DNA of 64,000 bases from Cladorhizidae sp. MBARI D1340-BT2 (lineage: Eukaryota; Porifera; Demospongiae; Poecilosclerida; Cladorhizidae). Under the pieces are notes generated by a model. That model did no database searches and was not told the DNA's origin. It saw nothing but the letters and a program-made list of their open reading frames with translations. Positions within the stretch are counted from its first letter, which is position 1, and every line of letters starts with the position of its first letter. A program made the translations under genes and the position numbers. The stretch is from the NCBI GenBank assembly GCA_028752905.1, contig JAQNBH010000015.1:10983622-11047621 (forward strand), given 5' to 3'. Below are positions 47,225 through 58,369 of the stretch, piece by piece.

Positions 47225-48655
47225 ATGGATGAGTGTGGGCTTCACCAGGATGGGGTGTGCTCTATCAAAGGTGTGGTGTGTGTGAACACTGTGAGTGTTG
47301 GCTTCACCAGGATGGGGTGTGCTCTATCAAAGGTGTGGATGAGTGTGAACACTGTGAGTGTTGGCTTCACCAGGATGGGGTGTGCTCTATCAAAGGTGTG
47401 GTGTGTGTGAACACTGTGAGTGTTGGCTTCACCAGGATGGGGTGTGCTCTATCAAAGGTGTGGATGAGTGTGAACACTGTGTGTGTTGGCTTCACCAGGA
47501 TGGGGTGTGATCTATCAAAGGTGTGGTGTGTGAACACTGTGAGTGTTGGCTTCACCAGGATGGGGTGTGATCTACCAAAGGTGTGGATGAGTGTGAACAC
47601 TGTGTGTGTTGGCTTCACCAGGATGGGGTGTGCTCTATCAAAGGTGTGGATGAGTGTGAACACTGTGAATGTTGGCTTCACCAGGATGGGGTGTGCTCTA
47701 TCAAAGGTGTGGTGTGTGTGAACACTGTGAGTGTTGGCTTCACCAGGATGGGGTGTACTCTATCAAAGGTGTGGTGTGTGTGAACACTGTGAGTGTTGGC
47801 TTCACCAGGATGGGGTGTGCTCTATCAAAGGTGTGGATGAGTGGGAACACGGAGTGTTCGCTTCACCAGGATGGGGTGTGCTCTATCAAAGGTGTGGATG
47901 AGTGTGAACACTGTGAGTGTTGGCTTCACCAGGATGGGGTGTGCTCTATCAAAGGTGTGGATGAGTGTGAACACTGAGTGTTGGCTTCACCAGGATGGGG
48001 TGTGCTCTACCAAAGGTGTGGATGAGTGTGAACACTGTGAGTGTTGGCTTCACCAGGATGGGGTGTGCTCTATCAAAGGTGTGGTGTGTGTGAACACTGT
48101 GAGTGTTGGCTTCACCAGGATGGGGTGTGCTCTATCAAAGGTGTGGTGTGTGTGAACACTGTGAGTGTTGGCTTCACCAGGATGGGGTGTGCTCTATCAA
48201 AGGTGTGGATGAGTGTGAACACTGTGAGTGTTGGCTTCACCAGGATGGGGTGTGCTCTATCAAAGGTGTGGATGAGTGTGAACACTGTGTGTGTTGGCTT
48301 CACCAGGATGGGGTATGCTCTATCAAAGGTGTGGATGAGTGTGAACACTGTGAGTGTTGGCTTCACCAGGATGGGGTGTGCTCTATCAAAGGTGTGGACG
48401 AGTGTGAACACTGTGAGTGTTGGCTTCACCAGGATGGGGTGTGCTCTATCAAAGGTGTGGATGAGTGTGAACATTGTGAGTGTTGGCTTCACCAGGATGG
48501 GGTGTGCTCTATCAAAGGTGTGGATGAGTGTGAACACGGAGTGTTGGCTTCACCAGGATGGGGTGTGCTCTATCAAAGGTGTGGAGGAGCGTGAACACAC
48601 ACACTGTGAGTGTTGGCTTCACCAGGATGGGATGTGCTCTATCAAAGGTGGCACT
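47225..48655. repeat. 62-63 bp satellite, about 23 copies
   Basis: Unit TGTGAGTGTTGGCTTCACCA, GGATGGGGTGTGCTCTATCA, AAGGTGTGGATGAGTGTGAA plus CAC. Two monomer types (GGATGAGTG and GGTGTGTG) alternate irregularly; the 62/63 mix shifts frames. Repeated Cys codons create an EGF-like look. Confidence 0.95.
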
Positions 48656-48990
48656 TTTTTGTGCTCAGCGTAACTGTATTGGTGCCATTGTTATCTAATT
48701 ATTATCGTTAATATTGTACATCATTTTTACTTATTTTAAACATTGACATCTAGAAAATAAAAGGTCATGTGGGACTCATATCCCTATCAAAAGTTGCCAT
48801 CTTGGATGCAGGGTGTTCCTTCTCTGTGGAAGAGAATCGGCGCCAATTATTTCCTAAAAAGGGGAAAAGAAACCGACACAGATGAATATAAATCTAGTGG
48901 TAAAGTAGGTCCTGCGCTTATTAGCATCAAGCCTGCATCCTGCCGAGCAGAGAGGGCCACAGGATTCACCGTTGGCAGAGATAAGAGAAA
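48656..48990. other. Spacer, no gene recognised
   Basis: Contains the start of an open plus frame (48767) that only becomes long because the following array is a multiple of 3. No domain seen. Confidence 0.5.
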
Positions 48991-48994
48991 TGTG

Positions 48995-49245
48995 ACCGGT
49001 CCGGTTTTGGCAAAGGGAATCCACTTCTCCCCTACCAAAACTGGAGCAGGGAGTCCACTTTTCCCCCGCCAAAACTGGACCAGAGAGTCCACTTTTCCTC
49101 CGTCAAAACTGGACCAGGGAGTCCACTTTCCCCCCGTCAAAACTGGAGCAGGGAGTCCACTTTTTCCCCGCCAAAACTGGACCAGGGAGTCCACTTTTAC
49201 CCCACCAAAACTGGACCAGGGAGGCCGCTTTTTTCTACCGAAAGT
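48995..49245. repeat. 33-bp satellite, about 7 copies
   Basis: Unit GGGAGTCCACTTTTCCCCCG plus CCAAAACTGGACC. Eleven codons long, so it stays open in several frames. Confidence 0.9.
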
Positions 49246-50090
49246 GGACCGGCCACTTTTTGCCCAGTCCAATTCTTTTTGCGTGATAGTCCTCGACAAC
49301 CTTCAGACTTCAACAAGCAGCCTGGTAAAGACCTCAGTTCAACCTCAGATAAGGTAGCCTCTGGCAACCTCAGATAGGGTAGCTTCTTGGCCTCAGATAA
49401 GGTAGCCTAGAGGCATCAGATAAAGTAGTCTCTGGGCCTCAGGCCAACAAACAAGTCCTGACAATTATTACTGGATGTTGAAAGCTCAAGTAAGACCACA
49501 CCCTTGCTGCTAGCCTCATAATTATGAGAGTTGCCTAGCAGCTGAGGTTCCAGTGATCCAGGTATCTTGTGGGGATGACAAGAATTCCCAGACTCTTCAA
49601 GAGGTGGACTTATGGTTTGAGGTGTGTGTACTTGTGGTCTTAGGTGTATAGTTAATGAGGTCATTCTTTGGTCTTTTGCCAATCAACTCATGGCTAACTT
49701 CCAAGGCCTTGTACTGGTGTTGATTTCTCATTAACAATCCACAAGTCCACCTCCATAGTAGCAACACACCACAGCCCACCTCCCTAGTAACAACACCTCA
49801 GACCACAAGTCTACCTCATCAGGTGGAACAAGGTCTCCAGAAACCAATGAAGTAAGATATCATTCATGGTCCTGATTTATACACCAAATATGCTTTCTGA
49901 TGGCAGTTTTGTTTTATCTTTTGGAACTGCAGGTTGGAATGTGAAGTGAAGTCAACCCCTCAAACTCTCTCACTACTTTACAGCATCAAGTCTTGAATGA
50001 CGGTGATTGATAGAGACTGCAACTTGCTGCAAAGAAATGAAGTGGACTTATGTTCAAGTAAATGAAGAGGTCTAAAATAAATCAAACACT
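49246..50090. other. Spacer, no gene recognised
   Basis: Short recurrent motifs (TCAGATAAGGTAGCCT) at 49345-49435. Nothing else recognisable. Confidence 0.5.
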
Positions 50091-50154
50091 AACAAAACCT
50101 TGTGAACCTTTGGAGCTCCATAGATTCTGTACACTTCACTGTATGAACTAGATA

Positions 50155-50589
50155 CAGACAGTCCTCAAGTTACGACAGGGTTACGTCCCTAAGATGCGGT
50201 GTAAGTCGAATCTGTCTAGGAGCCCCCCCCCCCCCTCCCTCTAATGCTTACAGTAAAGTACCAGTCACCATCACTTGAACCACTTTTACGCTCAGGAGGA
50301 GCCATAATGAAGGGGTAGGCAAATAAAGGTAAGAATCCAACCACAGGAGATCACAAGCGACATAGTGCTCCACATATGAAGGAGTTCCTGCGGGAGTGGG
50401 GGCGGGTCCACATACACCGTGAGACTCTCATTTTCTATGGCACTATGCGCTGTTGGGCAACTAAATTATTGTACGTAGTCATGTCGTAACTTCCAGACTT
50501 TGTATGTAACTCGGACGTGATTTTACTGATACTATGAGTCGTAACTTTGAAATGGTGTAACTTGTAACATCTTAGCTGAGGACTTCCTG
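50155..50589. mobile_element. 435-bp TA-flanked MITE, copy 1
   Basis: Starts CAGACAGTCCTCAAGTTACG and ends TAGCTGAGGACTTCCTG, with TA on both sides (50153-50154, 50590-50591), as for Tc1/mariner-pogo derivatives. A 13-C run lies at 50223-50235. Confidence 0.7.
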
Positions 50590-50647
50590 TATGTAGATAA
50601 GTGATTAGATCTCTCGTGTGCTCTCTTTTGATATAAAATTAAAAAAA

Positions 50648-51057
50648 GTATAACCATGCTAAAGTTGCATGCAGGGGTACCTCAAAATCCGAGTGCCTGA
50701 ACTGGCAGTAGTTATGGTTCCTGATTTGAAAGTGCTAGTCTTGTTATTTATGGCTAGAGGAAGTCCTCTCTACAAACCTAGGCTATTCATTAGGGGCTAA
50801 ATCATTAGGGGCTAAAACTTGCCAGCCCAGCAGGTGCCGAGAAGGGAAAAAAAATTTTTTCCCCCTTTCTTTTTTCTTCCTGCAATCACCTTTGCCTAAT
50901 TGGTCATGTTTTAGCTTGCCTAATTATGTAAGCACTCCTGTTGTAGAGTAGGGCTTCCACAAGGAGCCACAGATAACAATTTTAACTGGCTAGCACTTTA
51001 CACTAGGTAACCAGTTCAGGCACTCAGATTTTGAGCCCACTTCGGCTGCAGTTATAC
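50648..51057. mobile_element. 410-bp inverted-repeat element, copy 1
   Basis: The left end GTATAACC... continues to CTCAAAATCCGAGTGCCTGA and the right end is its imperfect inverted copy (TCAGGCACTCAGATTTTGAG ... GTTATAC). TIRs are about 60 bp, coding nothing. Confidence 0.7.
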
Positions 51058-51304
51058 CTCATCAGCTTTTCCTAGAGAGCTATATATATCAAGTTCACAC
51101 AGTGAAGTGTGCAGAATCCAACTTCGTAACCACACGGTTGTGAAACACTGGTTTTCAGACCTGTCTCTGCCTTTTAACAACACACCTCAACCTTAAGTCC
51201 ACCTCCATATTAACAACTCACCTCAGACCTTAAGTTCACCTCCATTTTAACAACTCACCTCAGACCACAAGTCATGTCAAACAACAAACACCTCAACCAA
51301 CTGA

Positions 51305-51885
51305 CATCCAGTGTACTGAACACTGCCACACCACACCTGTGGGGTGTACTGAACACTGACACACCACACCTGGGTGTACTGAACACTGCCACTCCACACC
51401 AGGGGTGTACTGAACACTGCCACACCACACCTGGGTGTACTGAACACTGCCACACCACACCAGGGGTGTATTGAACACTGACACACCACACCTGGGTGTA
51501 CTGAACACTGACACACCACACCTGGGTGTACAGAACACTGCCACACCACACCAGGGGTGTACTGAACACTGACACACCACACCTGGGTGTACTGAACACT
51601 GCCACACCACACCACACCAGGGGTGTACTGAACACTGACACACCACACCTGGGTGTACTGAACACTGCCACACCACACCACACCAGGGGTGTACTGAACA
51701 CTGCCACACCACACCTGGGTGTACTGAACACTGCCACACCACACCAGGGGTGTACTGAACACTGCATACCACACCTGGGTGTACTGAACACTGCCACACC
51801 ACACCAGGGGTGTACTGAACACTGCATACCACACCCGGGTGTACTGAACACTGCCACACCACACCAGAGGTGTACTGAACACAAC
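51305..51885. repeat. Satellite B, copy 1: 30-31 bp, about 19 units
   Basis: Unit GGTGTACTGAACACTGCCAC plus ACCACACCTG or ACCACACCAGG. The last unit runs into ACACAACTCAAAGCTGGTC, which matches the LINE RT coding sequence at 58617-58635. Confidence 0.95.
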
Positions 51886-51985
51886 TCAAAGCTGGTCATA
51901 AGCCAGGAGAAGACATCGGGCCTCTTACCATTTCCCGGCTGGACCTTGCCAATCCATACGGTACGTCACACCATCCTCTCACATC
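51886..51985 (+). pseudogene. LINE reverse transcriptase fragment between satellites B and C
   Basis: CTCAAAGCTGGTC, then GGCTGGACCTTGCCAATCCA and TACGG, parallel the RT piece at 58622-58710 (LGLANAYG-type block A of LINE RT). The satellites begin on either side of it. Confidence 0.7.
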
Positions 51986-53390
51986 AAGTTCTACTAGATC
52001 ACCACCATCCTCTCACATCAAGTTCTCCCTAGATCACACCATCCTCTCACATCAAGTTCTCCCTAGATCACCACCATCCCCTTTCTCCCTAGATCACCAC
52101 CATCCTCTCACATCAAGTTCTCCCTAGATCACCATCATCCTCTCACATCAAGTTCTCCCTAGATCACCACCATCCCCTCACATCAAGTTCTCCCTAGATC
52201 ACCACCATCCTCTCACATCAAGTTCTCCCTAGATCACCACCATCCTCTCACATCAAGTTCTCCCTAGATCACCACCATCCCCTTTCTCCCTAGATCACCA
52301 CCATCGCCTCACATCAAGTTCTCCCTAGATCACCACCATCCTCTCACATCAAGTTCTCCCTAGATCACCACCATCCTCTCACATCAAGTTCTTCTAGATC
52401 ACCTCACATCAAGTTCTCCCTAGATCACCACCATCCTCCCACATCAAGTTCTCCCTAGATCACCATCATCCTCTCACATCAAGTTCTCCCTAGATCACTA
52501 CCATCCCCTCACATCAAGTTCTTCTAGATCACCTCACATCAAGTTCTCCCTAGATCACCATCATCCTCTCACATCAAGTTCTCCCTAGATCACCACCATC
52601 CCCTCACATCAAGTTCTTCTAGATCAACTCACATCAAGTTCTCCCTAGATCACCACCATCCTCCCACATCAAGTTCTCCCTAGATCACCACCATCCTCCC
52701 ACATCAAGTTCTCCCTAGATCACCATCATCCCCTCACATCAAGTTCTCCCTAGATCACCATCATCCTCCCTCATCAAGTTCTCCCTAGATCACCACCATC
52801 CTCTCACATCAAGTTCTCCCTAGATCACCACCATCCCCTCACATCAAGTTCTCCCTAGATCACCATCATCCTCTCACATCAAGTTCTCCCTAGATCACCA
52901 TCATCCCCTCACATCAAGTTCTCCCTAGATCACCACCATCCCCTCACATCAAATTCTCCCTAGATCACCACCATCCTCTCACATCAAGTTCTCCCTAGAT
53001 CACCACCATCCTCCCACATCAAGTTCTCCCTAGATCACCACCATCCTCTCACATCAAGTTCTCCCTAGATCACCATCATCCTCTCACATCAAGTTCTCCC
53101 TAGATCACCATCATCCCCTCACATCAAGTTCTCCCTAGATCACCACCATCCCCTCACATCAAATTCTCCCTAGATCACCACCATCCTCTCACATCAAGTT
53201 CTCCCTAGATCACCACCATCCTCCCACATCAAGTTCTCCCTAGATCACCATCATCCTCTCACATCAAGTTCTCCCTAGATCACCACCATCCTCTCACATC
53301 AAGTTCTCCCTAGATCACCATCATCCTCTCACATCAAGTTCTCCCTAGATCACCATCATCCCCTCACATCAAGTTCTCCCTAGATCACCA
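51986..53390. repeat. Satellite C: 35 bp, about 40 units
   Basis: Unit CTCACATCAAGTTCTCCCTA plus GATCACCACCATCCT. It is matched once at 58727-58760 (CTCATCAGGTTCTCCCTAGA, TCACTACTATACACC), which is LINE RT coding DNA. Ends abruptly at the second MITE copy (53397). Confidence 0.95.
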
Positions 53391-53396
53391 CAGATA

Positions 53397-53819
53397 CAGA
53401 CAGTCCTCAAGTTAGGACAGGGTTACGTTCCTAAGATGCGGTGTAAGTCGAATCTGTCTAGGAGTCGAGTCCCCCCTACCCCCAATGCTTACAGTAACGT
53501 ACCAGTCACCATCACTTGTACCACTTTTATGCTCAGGAGGAGCCATAATGAAGGGGTAGGCAAATAAAGGCAAGAATCCAACCACAGGAGATCATAAGGA
53601 ACATAGTGCTCCGTCTGAAGGAGTTCCTGCGGGAGTGGGGGCGGGTCCACATACACCGTGAGACTCTCATTTTCTATGGCACTATGCGCTGTTGGGCAAC
53701 TAAATTATTGTACGTAGTCATGTCGTAACTTCCAGACTTTGTATGTAACTCGGACGTGATCTTCTGCGTCGTAACTTTGAAACGGTGTAACTTGTAACGT
53801 CTTAGCTGAGGACTTCCTG
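53397..53819. mobile_element. TA-flanked MITE, copy 2
   Basis: Same ends as 50155-50589 and about 95% similar by eye, with TA on both sides. It abuts satellite C. Confidence 0.7.
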
Positions 53820-53877
53820 TATGTACATTAAGTGATTAGATCTCTCCGTGTCCTCTCTTTTGAAAATAAGTTACTAG

Positions 53878-54566
53878 GTATAACCATGCTAAAGTCGCAT
53901 GCAGGGGTACCTCAAAATCCGAGTGCCTGAACTGGCAGTAGTTATGGTTCCTGATTTGAAAGTGCTAGTCTTATTATTTGTGGCTAGAGGAAGTCCTCTC
54001 TACAAAACTAGGCTATTCATTAGGGGCTAAATCATTAGGGGCTAAAACTTGCCAGTCCAGCAGGTGCCGAGGAAAAAAAGAAGGGGAAAAAATCCCTTCT
54101 TTTTTTCTTCCTGCGATCACCCTTGCCTAATTGGTCATGTTTTAGCTTGCCTAATTCTGTAAGCACTCTTGTTGTAGAGTAAGGCTTCCACGAGGAGTCA
54201 CAGATAACAATTTTAACTGACTAGCACTTTCCACTCAGACTGCACCAGTAACCAGTTCAGGCACTCAGATTTTCAATTTTAACTGGCTAGCACTTTCCAC
54301 TCAGGAACGCACCAGTAACCAGTTCAGGCACTCAGATTTTCAATTTTAACTGGCTAGCACTTTCCACTCAGGACCGCACCAGTAACCAGTTCAGGCACTC
54401 AGATTTTCAATTTTAACTGGCTAGCACTTTCCACTCAGGACCGCACCAGTAACCAGTTCAGGCACTCAGATTTTCAATTTTAACTGGCTAGCACTTTCCA
54501 CTCAGGACCGCACCAGTAACCAGTTCAGGCACTCAGATTTTGAGCCCACTTCGGCTGCAGTTATAC
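53878..54566. mobile_element. Inverted-repeat element, copy 2, with internal 67-bp amplification
   Basis: Same ends as 50648-51057 but 280 bp longer, because the right TIR region is repeated about five times (54205-54545). Confidence 0.75.
54205..54545. repeat. 67-bp tandem repeat inside a MITE TIR, 5 copies
   Basis: Unit AATTTTAACTGGCTAGCACT, TTCCACTCAGGACCGCACCA, GTAACCAGTTCAGGCACTCA, GATTTTC. Copy 1 of the element has the unit once. Confidence 0.95.
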
Positions 54567-54924
54567 CTCATCAGCTTTTCCTAGAGAGCTATATATCAAG
54601 TTCATACAGTGAAGTGTGCAGAATCTATGGAACTCCAACTTCGTAACCACTAGGTTTGTGAAACACTGGTTTTCAGACCTGGTTCTACCTTTTAACAACA
54701 CACCTAAACCTTAAGTCCCCCTCCATATTAACAACTCAGCTAAACCTTAAGTCCACCTCCATATTAACAACACACCTCAGACCACAAGTCATGTCAAACA
54801 ACAAACACCTCAACCAACTGACATCCAGTACTGGGAAGATGCTCACCTCCTTCTTCAAGAATCATTGTCTCTGAGTCTAGGAGTAATAGCTATCTTGGTA
54901 GATCAGTCCAGAAAGCATTTACAA

Positions 54925-55870
54925 CTGCCACACCACACCTGGGTGTACTGAACACTGCCACACCACACCTGGGTGTACTGAATACTGCCACACCACACCT
55001 GGGTGTACTGAACACTGCCACACCACACCTGGGTGTACTGAACACTGCCACACCACACCTGGGTGTACTGAACACTGCCACACCACACCTGGGTGTACTG
55101 AACAGTGCCACACCACACCAGGGGTGTACTGAACACTGCCACACCACACCAGGGGTGTACTGAACACTGCCACACCACACCAGAGGTGTACTGAACACTG
55201 CCACACCACACCTGGGTGTACTGAACACTGCCACACCACACCATGGGTGTACTGAACATTGCCACACCACACCTGGGTGTACTGAACACTGACACACCAC
55301 ACCAGGGTGTACTGAACACTGCCACACCACACCAGGGGTGTACTGAACACTGCCACACCACACCAGGGGTGTACTGAACACTGCCACACCACACCAGGGG
55401 TGTACTGAACACTGCCACACCACACCTGGGTGTACTGAACACTGCCACACCACACCTGGGGTGTACTGAACACTGCCACACCACACCAGGGGTGTACTGA
55501 ACACTGCCACACCACACCAGGGGTGTGCTGAACACTGCCACACCACACCTGGGTGTACTGAACACTGCCACACCACACCATGGGTGTACTGAACACTGCC
55601 ACACCACACCTGGGTGTACTGAACACTGCCACACCACACCAGGGATGTACTGAACACTGCCACACTACACCAGGGGTGTACTGAACACTGCCACACCACA
55701 CCAGGGGTGTACTGAACACTGCCACACCACACCTGGGTGTACTGAACACTGCCACACCACACCTGGGTGTACTGAACACTGCCACACCACACCAGGGGTG
55801 TACTGAACACTGCCACACCACACCAGGGGTGTGCTGAACACTGCCACACCACACCAGGGTGTACTGAACA
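54925..55870. repeat. Satellite B, copy 2: 30-31 bp, about 31 units
   Basis: Same unit as 51305-51885. It starts right after AGAAAGCATTTACAACTGCC, which parallels AGAAAGCATGTATGACTGCC at 58583 in the LINE copy, i.e. at the same RT position. Long open minus frames here (up to 347 codons) are repeat artefacts. Confidence 0.95.
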
Positions 55871-56080
55871 CAACATAAAAGGAAACAAATCATCACAAGA
55901 GCTGATCCTACCATAAAAGGAGACAATCGTCACAAGAGCTGATCATGGCAACAATCGGCACAAGAGCTGATCATGCCATAAAAGGAGACAATCGTCACAA
56001 GAGCTGATCCTGCCATAAAAGTCGTCACAAGAGCTGATACTGCCATAAAAGAAAACAATCATCACAAGAGCTGACCTGGA
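55871..56080. repeat. About 37-bp tandem repeat, 5-6 copies
   Basis: Unit GACAATCGTCACAAGAGCTG plus ATCATGCCATAAAAGGA, following directly on satellite B. Confidence 0.9.
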
Positions 56081-57104
56081 CTCCACACTCCACAAGTCAT
56101 CGCGCTATGTCGATGTCCTGCAACATGCAGATGACACTTGTGCAGTGGCTATGGAGAAACGTGAAGTCATGGTTGGAATGGGCTGAAATGAGAGCAAACA
56201 TTGCAAGCATCGTGTTGTGTCTCTACGGGAATGTCTCTACAAGGCTCTACGGAAACACACCATCAACCCAGAGCTGACACCATCAGGCCTGTATTGTTAC
56301 AATGCTCTATGGAAACACCATCAACCCAGAGCTAACAGATCTGGCCAGGTCCTCCCATTCATTGGAACAACACGACTAAATTCCTTAGGGCCTCCCATCA
56401 ATCCCACACGATCCATCAGAGAGCAGAACCCGACTTCAGAAGTTAGACACACTGGTGGATCAATGCCCAGTGACAAGATATCAGAAACTAAAACTTTTCA
56501 GACTGGGAATCTGTAAGGCAGACTGGGAACCTGGCCTCTAACAATCAACCTATTTCCTCTGTCATGGATTGAGTGGTCACATACTAACAGCAACAATACT
56601 ATTTCAAGAAAAGGGTAAGGTAAGCTCAGTCGACCAACCCTAGCCTACTCCACCTATCCCAGAAGAGCGATGTCTTCTGTCTTCAAGAAAGTACAAATCT
56701 GTGCCAGGGAGGTCTACAAGCGGATTGAAGCCATTGAGCAAAATTTCATCAGCAGTGGTAGCCCAGGAGTCAATGCAACAGGGTCATCTCAGTGCTTAAA
56801 TAGAGAGCACTGACAGTCCGCCATAGCTAGTGTGGCAGGAAAAGACCGATCGGGTGAACTCTGGGATCTTCCCAAACGACCAAGAGCTACACGCCAGATT
56901 TAGCATCATCTTGCCAACACAGTCCAATCTCTCCCTGAGGACACTTCAAGTTCTCACTTAATGCCTCCCCCGGACATTCCTCCACACAATGCCAACTTGT
57001 GCTTTACCACGCAAGAATAGTTCCACAGGCGTCCCTTATGCTGAGCAGAGATGAACAATCTTGTCCATGTCCTAACCAATCTAAGATTGCACTTGACTTG
57101 AGAT

Positions 57105-57860
57105 GGCATGCTGCCATTCTTGAATAGACTATCAAGGAGAACCACAGACATGCTGCCATTCTTGAATAGACTATCAAGGAGAGCCACAGACATGCTGCCA
57201 TTCCTATCAAGGAGAGCCACAAGGAGAGCCACAGACATGATGCCATTCTTGAATAGACTATCAAGGAGAGCCACAGACATGCTGCCATTCTTGAATAGAC
57301 TATCAAGGAGAACCACAGACATGCTGCCATTCTTGAATAGACTATCAAGGAGAACCACAGACATGCTGCCATTCCTATCAAGGAGAACCACAGACATGAT
57401 GCCATTCTTGAATAGACTATCAAGGAGAGCCACAGACATGCTGCCATTCTTGAATAGACTATCAAGGAGAGCCACAGACATGCTGCCATTCCTATCAAGG
57501 AGAACCACAGACATGATGCCATTCTTGAATAGACTATCAAGGAGAACCACAGACATGCTGCCATTCCTATCAAGGAGAACCACAGACATGATGCCATTCT
57601 TGAATAGACTATCAAGGAGAACCACAGACATGATGCCATTCTTGAATAGACTATCAAGGAGAGCCACAGACATGATGCCATTCTTGAATAGACTATCAAG
57701 GAGAGCCACAGACATGATGCCATTCTTGAATAGACTATCAAGGAGAGCCACAGACATGCTGCCATTCTTGAATAGACTATCAAGGAGAACCACAGACATG
57801 CTGCCATTCTTGAATATAGACTATCAAGGAGAACCACAGACATGCTGCCATTCTTGAATA
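57105..57860. repeat. Satellite D: 42 bp (with 28-bp deletion units), about 19 units
   Basis: Unit AGACTATCAAGGAGAGCCAC plus AGACATGCTGCCATTCTTGA and AT. The left flank ends in ATGGCATGCTGCCATTCTTG and the right flank begins ATGGTCTCCCTGGAGGAGAG, so one monomer spans the junction of the flanking LINE sequence. Confidence 0.95.
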
Positions 57861-58369
57861 GATGGTCTCCCTGGAGGAGAGCCACCTGCTCTGTTGACCT
57901 CAACAACACTCCATGGCCACAGTCCTCCAGCAAGATGGGATGGCAGAAGACATATTGAACTAACCATCCCAGAGACAGGTGAAGTGGTCTTCCCCACATG
58001 CCAAGGTCCAAGAAACCACATAACAACCACAGCCTCACCCCAAAAGACACTAAAGATGTGATCTCATCATTGGTTGGCACTTCATGGCTCCCATAAAATA
58101 TGTGAGCAGGAAACACTCTACCATCATCATCCCTTATTGTAAATCATCAACCCACCCCTCCCCCAGCCTATTACCTTGTTTCACTCATCTGTGTGAGGTC
58201 AAGTGATTGCACATGGCTGTTGTCAAGCTATGTGCGGCAAGAAGACCTTGCACTCCCCTCACTGACTTGTACACTCACCTCACCAACCAAATGATGAAAA
58301 GGAGGGAAGGATGGAAGGATGGAGGGAGGTAAGGAGTGTCTCTGCTCATTTGTGCTCTCTCTTGACATC

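Larger units (their letters stand above)
50095..51150. mobile_element. Composite inverted-repeat element holding two MITEs (copy 1)
   Basis: Outer inverted repeat: CCATAGATTCTGTACACTTC (about 50120) on the left, and GAAGTGTGCAGAATCC (about 51103) on the right, with about 60 bp of imperfect pairing around them. Inside are a TA-flanked MITE (50155-50589) and a second inverted-repeat element (50648-51057). The block recurs at 53397-54680 without the left outer end. No protein is encoded, so these are non-autonomous DNA elements. Confidence 0.75.
54830..58130 (+). pseudogene. LINE copy exploded by satellites (RT to C-terminus)
   Basis: RT-like coding pieces appear in order on the plus strand. 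At 54885-54930 a block reads like YLGRSVQKAFTTA. Satellite B follows (54925-55870), then a 37-bp array. LQHADDTCAVAME at 56110-56150 is the RT catalytic (Y/H)ADD box. Then WLEW, a region like INPELTPSG, GTTRLNSLGPPINPTRSIRE (56365-56430), YKRIEAIEQNFISSGSPGVN (56715-56775), satellite D (57105-57860), and DIPETGEVVFPT-type residues in broken frames (57950-58030). The order follows the LINE copy at 58.4-59.7 kb. Many stops and frameshifts. Confidence 0.7.

Noticed and set aside
47177..48673. EGF-like calcium-binding repeats (DECEHCECW...GVCSIKGV; DMDEC at the first unit)
   Set aside because: The 62/63-bp period shifts frame repeatedly, Cys spacing does not match EGF domains, and the left flank reads as the tail of an Ulp1-like domain.
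54890..55933. Cys/Val-rich open frames of 244-347 codons on the minus strand
   Set aside because: They are readings of the 30-31 bp satellite B; several frames are open at once and no domain is present.
57004..58116. Open frames of 249-370 codons over satellite D
   Set aside because: The 42-bp unit is a multiple of 3 and is open in several frames on both strands; the underlying sequence is decayed LINE.
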